Shown here: positions 1 to 5,362 of the stretch, piece after piece
How the letters are laid out: the number at the start of each line of letters is the position of its first letter
How positions within the stretch are numbered: position 1 is the stretch's first letter
Assembly (NCBI GenBank): GCA_009885185.1
Contig: VFLF01000781.1
Coordinates: 1 to 5,362, forward strand
Direction: 5' to 3'
Length of the DNA: 5,362 nucleotides
Source of the DNA: Nitrosomonadales bacterium
GTDB taxonomy: Bacteria > Pseudomonadota > Gammaproteobacteria > Burkholderiales > SG8-41
Made by a program: the position numbers and the translations under genes
Notes under the pieces: generated by a model
The model's database searches: none
What the model saw: the letters and a program-made list of their open reading frames with translations, nothing else
Told to the model about the DNA's origin: nothing

Positions 1-909
1 AGCCTGCATGGTGGCCGCTAACTCAGTTGGAGAGCTTCCGGTTGGTACTGCTCCTTCTTTCGCGAGATAGCTTGATACGGAAGGTTTTTTTAGGATCTTC
101 ACAATTTCGACGTTGAGCTTGCGGATAATTGGCGCCGGCGTGCCAATCGGCGCGACAAAGCCATACCAACTATCAATTGAGAAACCTGTAACGCCCGACT
201 CTGCGACCGACGGCAACTCGGGAACAAGCGGCGAACGTTCCACAGTTGTCACCGCTAGTGCTTTTAACTTACCACTGCGTACATGTGGCATGCTCGCTGG
301 TGCGCTCGGCACGCCAATTTGCACCTGTCCGCCGATAAGGTCGATAAGTGCAGGGCCACTGCCTCGGTATGGCACGTGCAGCATATTCGTCGCGGTAAGA
401 CTTTTAAAAAGTTCCATACCAAGGTGGGCGAACGAGCCGGTTCCTGTTGATGCGTAGTTTAGTTGGACGCCTTTCGTTTGCGCGAGAGTGATCAGCTCCT
501 TGACGTTTTTTGCGCCAACAGATGGATGCACAACGAGCAGATATGGGCCGGAAGTTGCTTGGCTGATCGGTGCGTATACTTTGAGTAGGTCAAATGGCAC
601 TTTCGTGATGAAGGCTGCGTTGGTGATCTGGCTACCAGAGATCACCATCAGCGTATAGCCATCATTAGGTGCCTTTGCAGTCAGAGCTAATGCAATTGTC
701 CCGCCGGCACCGCTCCGGTTATCCACCACGAAAGGACGTGACCACGCCTCGCCAAGCTGTTCCGCTACAACACGGGCGACGATGTCACTTCCCCCTCCGG
801 GTTGAAATCCAGAAATGAGGCGAACGGGTTTCGTCGGGTAATCTTGAGCGTGAACTTGCAGGGGGGCAAAAAAAGTCAGTGCGCCTGCGAAGATTAGGTG
901 ATTCTTCAT
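1..909 (-). CDS. Bug-family (TctC-type) periplasmic solute receptor, 3' end cut by window
   Basis: This is an extracytoplasmic binding protein of the tripartite tricarboxylate transporter (TTT/Bug) family, which captures carboxylates in the periplasm. The frame is open for 303 codons from the ATG at 909 to the window edge with no stop; family members are about 320-330 residues, so only some 20 residues should be missing. Residues 1-21 form a Sec signal peptide: MKN, then a hydrophobic stretch, ending in VHA before QD. Family landmarks follow: YPTKPVRLISGFQPGGGSD (24-42), NRSGAGGTIA (64-73), DGYTL (83-87), LLVVHPSVGAKNVKELITLA (124-143), HVPYRGSGPALIDLIGGQ (178-195), and a degenerate form of the LPxxPTxAExG motif, ELPSVAESGV (231-240). 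A weak ribosome site (GAAGAG, 919-914) precedes the start. It lies downstream of a decayed IS/prpD region, so it may be separated from the main operon. The transported substrate is not predictable. Confidence 0.93.
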   Translation of the reverse strand, partial: MKNHLIFAGALTFFAPLQVHAQDYPTKPVRLISGFQPGGGSDIVARVVAEQLGEAWSRPFVVDNRSGAGGTIALALTAKAPNDGYTLMVISGSQITNAAFITKVPFDLLKVYAPISQATSGPYLLVVHPSVGAKNVKELITLAQTKGVQLNYASTGTGSFAHLGMELFKSLTATNMLHVPYRGSGPALIDLIGGQVQIGVPSAPASMPHVRSGKLKALAVTTVERSPLVPELPSVAESGVTGFSIDSWYGFVAPIGTPAPIIRKLNVEIVKILKKPSVSSYLAKEGAVPTGSSPTELAATMQA

Positions 910-917
910 ATTTCTCT

Positions 918-1286
918 TCACATGACAACAAGGTCAATAAATTCATGCATAGGCATCTTTAGGCGCAGCGTGTCAATTCTTCCATCCGCCGCCACGTCAT
1001 TGCTGTAGTGATTGGCATCGAGTTCGCAGAAGATAATTCCGATGACGGCCATGTATTGTAAACAATGATCACGATCAGCAAAATTATGTAACGGCCCCCT
1101 TTCGTCGATCATCAAGATGCAGGCCTCATGTGTCCACAGCTCGATGCGCTCAATTTCATATAAACGGTCTTTGACTTGCGGATGTAGTTGAATGGCGGCA
1201 TCAACTGCTGTTTGTGCGTGCAAAGCAACCAGATACGTTATCTTAAAAATCACGTTTTCAGTAATGAAAGTTTCGCGATTATCACC
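918..1286 (-). pseudogene. Remnant of a second PrpD-like (2-methylcitrate dehydratase) gene, truncated at both ends
   Basis: The frame is open from the codon after a TAA at 1289-1287 to a TGA at 920-918. Between about 1271 and 954 it reads like an internal C-terminal-domain segment of PrpD: FITENVIFKI, then LHAQTAVDAAIQLH, THEACILMIDERGPL, ADRDHCLQYM and VAADGRIDTLRLKM. In PrpD this stretch is preceded by more than 300 residues and followed by roughly 60-70 more, and neither part is present. After LRLKM the sequence leaves the family pattern and stops within a dozen codons. The only early start is a GTG at 1253, inside the homologous region and without a ribosome site. It is a different paralogue from the intact MmgE/PrpD gene upstream. 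I read it as a dead fragment; a translated peptide of 111 residues is possible but unlikely to fold as the enzyme. Confidence 0.8.
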
Positions 1287-1289
1287 TTA

Positions 1290-1385
1290 GCTGTGGCTAT
1301 ATGGAGCTTTGCCCTCCCAAGCTTGGCCTTGGCGCTGCTGAGGTCAGCCATAACTTGGGAAGGATTTCGTCATTTTCTGCGACGC
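1290..1385 (-). other. Junction between transposase remnant and prpD remnant
   Basis: This roughly 100-base stretch holds no gene I can support. The IS right terminus should lie here, if it survives, because transposase similarity stops at the TAA at 1388 and PrpD similarity starts at about 1271-1280. In the PrpD frame there are two stops (TGA at 1346-1344 and TAA at 1289-1287). Another frame is open from an ATG at 1351 to a TGA at 1252-1250, a lysine- and alanine-rich 33-codon stretch without a ribosome site, which I do not call as a gene. A 10-base palindrome CCAAGCTTGG is at 1317-1326. I could not identify a terminal inverted repeat or a target duplication. Confidence 0.4.
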
Positions 1386-1640
1386 TTACGCTTGACGAGG
1401 ACCGCCATACATGAGGCGCTTACCTTGAACATTTTTCAACAACAAGTCTGCGCGATCAACGTCCGTAAGTTTGCGCCCGTTGTAGCGGAAATCAAATTCC
1501 GTGCAATAGCGTTAAAGATGCTGCGAGCCAACATGATGATACGTGCCGATGATTCCGCGCTTCAACAAGCTGAAATAGCCCTCGATCGTATTCGTATGAA
1601 TCGTGCCGCGCACGTAGCCCACTTCGCCTTTTATAATCAT
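1386..1640 (-). pseudogene. IS1595-type transposase remnant (C-terminal end)
   Basis: Reading the minus strand in the frame of the codon at 1619-1617 gives the hallmark end of IS1595/ISXO2-like DDE transposases: YVRGTIHTNTIEGYFSLLKR, then GIIGTYHHVGSQHL, a TAA stop at 1514-1512, then RYCTEFDFRYNGRKL, ADLLKNVQGKRLMY, and a final TAA at 1388-1386. The HTNTIEG...LLKR block is the conserved region near the last catalytic residue in this family. Only about 80 codons of a transposase of some 200-330 residues are left, and the internal TAA sits where the family has an ordinary residue between HL and RY. The N-terminal domain and the first two catalytic aspartates are absent. Homology begins within about 20 bases of the upstream MmgE/PrpD stop codon, so the left end of the element is deleted. 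It cannot be active. Confidence 0.85.
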
Positions 1641-1648
1641 ATAGCCGT

Positions 1649-3073
1649 TCACCGCGCCTCCGGCACAAGTAACCGAATGATTTCGGTCACATCAGGCAAG
1701 TTCTCCAAGTTACGGATAGACGCAATGGCTTGCTCTATATTCTTCGCAGGTATTTTCAGAGCGGAGAACGACACGCAATCCCTGAATTTAGCTTCGAGTA
1801 GCTCCTCACTCGCAGGGTGACGTGGATCACCTGGCACGCCATCCGCCTTACAGGAAAGGGTCTTTCCACTTTTCAGTTGAATTTCGACGGTTGGTCGGGA
1901 AAGTGCAGAGTGACCGCCGATTGGAAGCTCGTTCATGGGATCATCGCGGTAGCTAACCCTGTCCGCCATTGCCAACACGGCAGAATTTTGTAAGCCGTCT
2001 GCTGTGTAGTCGCGTAATGTAACGTTACCCTTTGCCATCATTATGGCGCTGGTAAAGGGTATGCTGAACTTGCCATCGATGGAAAGCTTGGGGCGACGCT
2101 TCAAATCCAGGGGCTCCGATAGCAACCGGGTGCCACCTGTGCCGCCAATAATCGTAATGGCTTCGACATCGGATGGGCTGATTTTATGTTGTTCCCGCAA
2201 CTGCTTGATCGCGGCATTCGTGGCACGTGTGTAGCCGCAGGCGGGCCAGACCTTGAAGCCATGCAGACTGAGTAGCGGAAATTCTACTCCGAGGCCATCG
2301 AGCATAGCGTTCCAGTCGGGTTCGGTGCGCACGTAAGTTTTGAACAAGCCATATCTTCCTTCAATTACTTCTCTTGAACCCACGATGCCACGACGGGCGA
2401 GATCAGCCGCTAAGATAGAGCCTTGTCCAGAGAATCCGGCCTGCATAGAACGAAGATGTGTCGCAGCACCTACCGCCATTTGTCGACTGCCACTCATCTG
2501 AGTGAATGCTATTCCAAACGCGTTTTCAATCGTATCGCGGTCCTCACCATATAACCGTGCAGCGGTCGCTGTGCCGGAGACGAAACCAAACATCTGAGTC
2601 GGAAACCAGCCCTCGGTAATGGTCCAATCGGGGATGCGAATTCCCGAATTTAACCGAGTGTGAATATCGGTCCCCGCGGCAACTGCTGCGAGGAAGTCGC
2701 GACCGTTAACGCCGCGGAGCTGTTCAGCCACAGCGAAGGCGACTGGAATGGTGACAATGCTTACGTGTCCACCGGGGCCGACATCATCGTAGTCGACCAT
2801 ATGTCCAAGACTACCGTTGACAAATGCGGCCCACGGTGCTGGTGCTTTGCCACCATAGCCCCAGATGGTTGCAATCGGCTTGCCGCCAAACTCACTAACG
2901 TAATCGTGAACGATCTTAGCCTCCGGAGCGAGTGTTGTGGCTGCGATCGCGACGCCCACAGTGTCAAGCACGCACTGCTTGAGCAAAGTGACGAGTGGTT
3001 GCGGTAGATCTTCGTAACGAAGCGTTGCCGCGTGCTTAGCAAAGCTGGCGGTTGGGGCAAGGGTAGGGCTCAT
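1649..3073 (-). CDS. MmgE/PrpD family protein (dehydratase/decarboxylase/isomerase superfamily)
   Basis: This is a complete member, 474 residues, of the MmgE/PrpD fold, which includes 2-methylcitrate dehydratase, cis-aconitate decarboxylase and iminodisuccinate epimerase; these cytoplasmic enzymes act on small di- or tricarboxylates. Visible landmarks are VNGSLGHMVDYDD (85-97) followed by GGH (101-103), the substrate-site region of the family; GWFPTQMFG (155-163); THLRSMQAGFSGQG (205-218), matching the usual K/R-x-x-x-AG-x-AA region; EGRYGLFKTYV (238-248); KVWPACGYTRATNAA (274-288); KFSIPFTSAI (335-344); and GDPRHPASEELLEAKF (415-430). The ATG at 3073 is chosen over an in-frame TTG at 3097, because TTG would overlap the upstream receptor gene and lacks a ribosome site, whereas AGGA precedes the ATG. 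It starts 10 bases after the receptor stop codon. The exact reaction cannot be assigned. Confidence 0.93.
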   Translation of the reverse strand: MSPTLAPTASFAKHAATLRYEDLPQPLVTLLKQCVLDTVGVAIAATTLAPEAKIVHDYVSEFGGKPIATIWGYGGKAPAPWAAFVNGSLGHMVDYDDVGPGGHVSIVTIPVAFAVAEQLRGVNGRDFLAAVAAGTDIHTRLNSGIRIPDWTITEGWFPTQMFGFVSGTATAARLYGEDRDTIENAFGIAFTQMSGSRQMAVGAATHLRSMQAGFSGQGSILAADLARRGIVGSREVIEGRYGLFKTYVRTEPDWNAMLDGLGVEFPLLSLHGFKVWPACGYTRATNAAIKQLREQHKISPSDVEAITIIGGTGGTRLLSEPLDLKRRPKLSIDGKFSIPFTSAIMMAKGNVTLRDYTADGLQNSAVLAMADRVSYRDDPMNELPIGGHSALSRPTVEIQLKSGKTLSCKADGVPGDPRHPASEELLEAKFRDCVSFSALKIPAKNIEQAIASIRNLENLPDVTEIIRLLVPEAR

Positions 3074-3081
3074 CGTCGCAA

Positions 3082-3085
3082 TCCT
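3082..3085 (-). promoter_or_regulatory. Ribosome binding site for the MmgE/PrpD gene
   Basis: AGGA lies 8 bases before the ATG at 3073 and overlaps the TAG stop codon (3086-3084) of the receptor gene. This supports the ATG start and suggests translational coupling between the two genes. Confidence 0.55.
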
Positions 3086-4097
3086 AATCTGAACCAACGC
3101 CTGCAGCCTTTATGACCTTGCGCCACTTGTCTATTTCTACTGCAATGTGCTTTTGAAACGTGCTTGGATTGCTGCCGACAGGGTCCGCTCCGTCGGTAAG
3201 CAAGCGGGACTTCAATTCCCCTGACATTATGGCCTTACCCGCTTCGACCGAGAGGCGGTCAATGATCGCCCTCGGCGAGCCTCCGGGTGCGAGTAGCCCG
3301 TACCACGTGCTGGCTGAGTAGTTTTGAACACCTGCTTCGGCGACTGTTGGCGCGTTGGGCAGGGCTGTCGTACGCTTCGTTCCCGTGACGGCAAGTACGC
3401 GCAGCCGACCTTGATTCACGTGTGGTGTTGACGACAACACGCTCCCAAACGCGCAAGTGATTTGTCCGGCCACAACGTCGATTAGGGCCTGTCCAGCCCC
3501 CTTGTAAGGGATATGGGCAAGTTTTACGCCCGCTGCGGACTCGAATAGTGCTCCTGCGAGATGGCCCGAGCTGCCGTTCCCGCCTGAACCGAAGGTGAGT
3601 GTGGCGCGTTTACTGTTGGCGAGGGCTATGAAGTCCTTAACATTTTTAGCAGGAACCGAGGGGTGCACGACGAGCAAGAAAGGTGCCTCTGCCAGGAGCG
3701 AAACCGCGGCGAGGTCTTTTTGCGGATCAAATGGAAGTGAGATGTTCAGGCTTGGGTTGATCGAGTAACTGCTGGAAACGACTAGGATTGTGTAACCATC
3801 AGGCGGACTCTTGGCGACAGCGGCGGCGGCTATCGAGCCTGCGGCCCCTGTACGATTTTCGACGAGGAAGTTTTGCCCGAGGGTATCGGCTAACTTTGCT
3901 GCAACCATTCGACCGACAATATCTGTCGCACCGCCCGGTGCCTGTCCCACAATAAAGCGGACAACTTTGGACGGATAGGGCGCATCTTGTGCGCGCGCCG
4001 TACTTATTGATACCATCATCACGCTTACTGCTATGCACAAATGCTGGAATCGCGCAGCGTAATTGGTTGTTAGTTCGGAATAAATTTTCTCGTGCAT
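3084..4097 (-). CDS. Bug-family (TctC-type) periplasmic solute receptor, complete
   Basis: This is a 337-residue tripartite tricarboxylate transporter receptor of the Bug family. The N-terminus has a charged start (MHEKIYSEL), a hydrophobic core around residues 19-32 and a signal peptidase site ARA before QD (cut after residue 36), so the mature protein is periplasmic. Landmarks are YPSKVVRFIVGQAPGGATDI (41-60), NRTGAAGSIA (81-90), DGYTIL (100-105), LLVVHPSVPAKNVKDFIALA (141-160), GNGSSGHLAG (173-182), HIPYKGAGQALIDVVAGQ (195-212) and ALPNAPTVAEAG (245-256). The ATG at 4097 is preferred to one at 4175, which would add 26 residues before the signal peptide and overlap the LeuD-like gene; GAAGG sits 7 bases before 4097. 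It is a paralogue of the receptor at the left edge. Its place between hydro-lyase and MmgE/PrpD genes suggests it binds the substrate of those enzymes. Confidence 0.95.
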   Translation of the reverse strand: MHEKIYSELTTNYAARFQHLCIAVSVMMVSISTARAQDAPYPSKVVRFIVGQAPGGATDIVGRMVAAKLADTLGQNFLVENRTGAAGSIAAAAVAKSPPDGYTILVVSSSYSINPSLNISLPFDPQKDLAAVSLLAEAPFLLVVHPSVPAKNVKDFIALANSKRATLTFGSGGNGSSGHLAGALFESAAGVKLAHIPYKGAGQALIDVVAGQITCAFGSVLSSTPHVNQGRLRVLAVTGTKRTTALPNAPTVAEAGVQNYSASTWYGLLAPGGSPRAIIDRLSVEAGKAIMSGELKSRLLTDGADPVGSNPSTFQKHIAVEIDKWRKVIKAAGVGSD

Positions 4098-4104
4098 GTT
4101 GGTA

Positions 4105-4109
4105 CCTTC
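4105..4109 (-). promoter_or_regulatory. Ribosome binding site for the first Bug receptor
   Basis: GAAGG is 7 bases before the ATG at 4097, in the 16-base gap after the LeuD-like stop codon (TAG, 4116-4114). It is the main reason for choosing this start over the upstream ATG at 4175. Confidence 0.65.
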
Positions 4110-4113
4110 AGCC

Positions 4114-4626
4114 CTAAGCATTAGTTTTTTGCGTGTAGCGTTTGTGCGCAAGCTCGGGCAGGCCTCCAGCAGCAAAGATCTTCTCGATCATGGGCGGAAA
4201 CTTGCGAAGCGGTACACTTGCGCCGGTTGCTCTGTTAAGAACGATGCCCTTAGGATAGTCCACATCCAAAGTTTCACCATCGTTCACAATGCCGGTAATG
4301 CCTGGTGCAATAAAAATTGGAATTGCGCGGGCAATACTGTTTCGGAAGAATAAACGCGCCACCGATTCAGCGACGATCGCAGCAATGCCGACTTCACGAA
4401 GTACGAGACCGGGACGACTCGATCCGCAGCCAAAATTGCGACCGGCAACCAGGAGGTCACCGCTTTTTACTTCCCTCGGAAATTCCGCACGATAGGCTTC
4501 CATCGTGTGCTGCATTAACTCTTCCATCGTTGGATAGCGGTAATACGGGTTGATTGCATCTGTCTCAATCGAATCGCCAAATTTCCATACACGCCCGCTG
4601 ATTAAGCGCTCGAAATCATAGGCCAT
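4114..4626 (-). CDS. LeuD-like small subunit of an aconitase-superfamily hydro-lyase
   Basis: This is the swivelling small subunit (170 residues) that pairs with a LeuC-like Fe-S subunit, as in 3-isopropylmalate dehydratase, homoaconitase or 2,3-dimethylmalate dehydratase. Motifs are GRVWKFGDSIETDAINP (11-27, the family's G-x-x-W-x-F-G-D-x-I-x-T-D), AGRNFGCGSSR (61-71, the substrate-site loop), AIVAESVARLFFRNSIARAI (83-102) and GGLPELAHKR (154-163). The length is that of the short stand-alone LeuD type, near 165-170 residues. The usual SSREHA after the GCGSSR loop is replaced by SSRPGL, which argues against ordinary leucine biosynthesis and for a different substrate. The ATG at 4626 lies inside the large-subunit gene (11-base overlap). 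The context with Bug receptors and MmgE/PrpD suggests carboxylate catabolism; the substrate is unknown. Confidence 0.92.
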   Translation of the reverse strand: MAYDFERLISGRVWKFGDSIETDAINPYYRYPTMEELMQHTMEAYRAEFPREVKSGDLLVAGRNFGCGSSRPGLVLREVGIAAIVAESVARLFFRNSIARAIPIFIAPGITGIVNDGETLDVDYPKGIVLNRATGASVPLRKFPPMIEKIFAAGGLPELAHKRYTQKTNA

Positions 4627-5362
4627 CGAGCACCTCTTTAGGGTTGACGATTTTTCCGGCCAATGCCGCAGCTGCTACGCTAAGCGGGCCGGCGAGATAG
4701 ATTTCAGCTTTCATGCTGCCCTTGCGTCCTTTGAAATTGCGCGTGGTAGACGTAATGCATACTTCGCCATCGGAAAGAAATCCAACCTTAGGCTGGCACA
4801 CTCCGCATCCCGGCGTAACGATTTGTGCGCCCGCTTCGAGTAGCGTTTCTATGTGGCCTGCCCTGACGCTCTGCAAGTAAACTTGCTGCGACGCTGGTGA
4901 AATTAGAAAGCGTACGCCTTTTGCTACTTTACGGCCTCTCAGCACCCGCGCGGCGATTTCGATGTCTTCGAGGCGACCATTCGCGCACGAGCCAATAATC
5001 GCTTGATCAATTGGTTGGCCCGCTACTTCGTCGATTGGAGCGACGTTGCCGAATTGATTCGGCTTGGCAACGACGAATGGCATCGTGTCAACATCCAGCA
5101 CAATCTCCTTTTCGTACAGCGCCCCCGCATCAGCTGCAAGTGGCTCATAGGGTACATCCGTGCGGCATTTTAGGAATTCGCGCGTAATGTCGTCGAAAGG
5201 AAACATCGCTAGCTTTGCACCAACTTCAACCCCGTGTGCTGAGAGGCACATACGACTGTCGATCGACAGTGTCGGAACGAGCGATCCGCTGTATTCGATG
5301 GCGAGACTTCCTGCGAAATCGTCGATGTAGTTTGCCCGATCGGGCCGATCCGCCAGTCACCG
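4616..5362 (-). CDS. LeuC-like large subunit of an aconitase-superfamily hydro-lyase, C-terminal half, probably frameshifted
   Basis: This is the Fe-S catalytic subunit of a LeuCD/HacAB/DmdAB-type hydro-lyase; only the C-terminal part is in the window. Counting from the ATG at 5251, the three cluster ligands are C89 (IIGSCANGR) and C149/C152 (TPGCGVCQPKVG). Other family blocks are LSIDSRMCLSAHGVEVGAK around the ATG, FLISPASQQVY (115-125), STTRNFKGRKGS (168-179) and a C-terminal LAGKIVNPKEVL. Family similarity continues upstream of this ATG (RANYIDD...LAIEYSGS), so 5251 is not the true start; full-length relatives have about 420-470 residues. In this frame a TGA occurs at 5359-5357, but the neighbouring frame reads GDWRIGP up to about 5343, where relatives have an IGxDGANY-like motif. 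The cluster and C-terminal domain look intact; whether the gene is functional depends on that break. Confidence 0.85.
4633..4639 (-). promoter_or_regulatory. Ribosome binding site for the LeuD-like gene, inside the LeuC-like gene
   Basis: AAAGAGG ends 6 bases before the ATG at 4626. It lies within the last codons of the large-subunit gene, so the two subunits are probably made by coupled translation, as expected for a heterodimeric enzyme. Confidence 0.6.
5339..5348 (-). other. Probable -1 frameshift site in the LeuC-like gene
   Basis: On the minus strand the frame starting at 5361 reads GDWRIGP. The main LeuC frame picks up at 5341 as DRANYIDD. Joining them through one added base in the CC at 5343-5342 gives RIGPDRANY, which resembles the IGxDGANY segment of LeuC-family proteins, and it removes the TGA at 5359-5357. 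This is inference from motif matching over a few residues, close to the window edge. It could be a real mutation or a base error in the sequence. Confidence 0.5.

Noticed and set aside
113..457. Plus-strand open frame of 114 codons
   Set aside because: It lies entirely antisense to the second Bug receptor, whose minus-strand frame is open and has clear family motifs.
909..940. Possible promoter (TTGACC) just before the second Bug gene
   Set aside because: A TTGAC-like hexamer is present on the minus strand, but no convincing -10 element is found at the right distance; the only AT-rich candidate overlaps the start codon.
1250..1351. 33-codon lysine/alanine-rich frame in the scar
   Set aside because: It has no ribosome site, and it lies at the junction of two pseudogene fragments and ends inside the prpD remnant.
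1188..1820. Plus-strand open frame of 210 codons spanning the IS/prpD scar
   Set aside because: It is antisense to the end of the MmgE/PrpD gene, the transposase remnant and the prpD remnant, all of which have recognisable family motifs on the minus strand. Its own translation resembles nothing known to me, and it crosses unrelated remnants.
2660..3060. Open frames on both strands inside the MmgE/PrpD gene
   Set aside because: They are out-of-frame shadows of a confidently recognised coding region and have no family resemblance of their own.
4098..4175. Upstream ATG at 4175 as the start of the first Bug receptor
   Set aside because: It would place 26 extra residues before an otherwise standard signal peptide and overlap the LeuD-like gene by 62 bases, while the ATG at 4097 has a good ribosome site.
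4096..4553. Plus-strand open frames opposite the LeuD-like gene
   Set aside because: The minus-strand frame carries the LeuD motifs; the plus-strand products are arginine- and cysteine-rich shadows without recognisable domains.

Overview
All supported genes lie on the minus strand and read from the right edge of the window towards the left edge. Two of them are Bug-type (TctC family) periplasmic solute receptors, each with a Sec signal peptide. Bug receptors in a catabolic operon, together with LeuC/LeuD-like and MmgE/PrpD enzymes, point to a betaproteobacterium, probably of the order Burkholderiales. The base composition looks moderate rather than very GC-rich. The host assignment is inference from gene content only.

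Layout in transcription order, right to left. (1) 5362-4616: C-terminal half of a LeuC-like aconitase-superfamily large subunit with all three Fe-S cysteines. The rest lies outside the window, and the frame appears broken by a one-base deletion near 5342. (2) 4626-4114: the LeuD-like small subunit, overlapping the large-subunit gene by 11 bases. (3) 4097-3084: a complete Bug receptor. (4) 3073-1649: a complete MmgE/PrpD-family protein. (5) About 1650-910: no intact gene, but a scar made of two gene remnants, the C-terminal end of an IS1595-type transposase and an internal piece of a second PrpD-like gene. (6) 909-1: a second Bug receptor with an intact frame, whose last residues run off the left edge.

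Genes 1 to 4 are tightly packed (11-base overlap, 16-base gap, 10-base gap), so they look like one transcription unit. A consistent reading is uptake and breakdown of a small di- or tricarboxylic acid. The Bug proteins would bind it in the periplasm, the LeuCD-like enzyme would hydrate or dehydrate it in the cytoplasm, and the MmgE/PrpD protein would carry out a related dehydration, decarboxylation or isomerisation. The substrate cannot be named from sequence. No membrane transporter subunits (TctA/TctB) and no regulator are in the window.

The most noteworthy points are the decayed IS/prpD mosaic between MmgE and the second Bug gene, and the apparent frameshift in the large hydro-lyase subunit. 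They suggest a catabolic operon that has been rearranged and may be losing function. I see no evidence of a wholly new kind of system.
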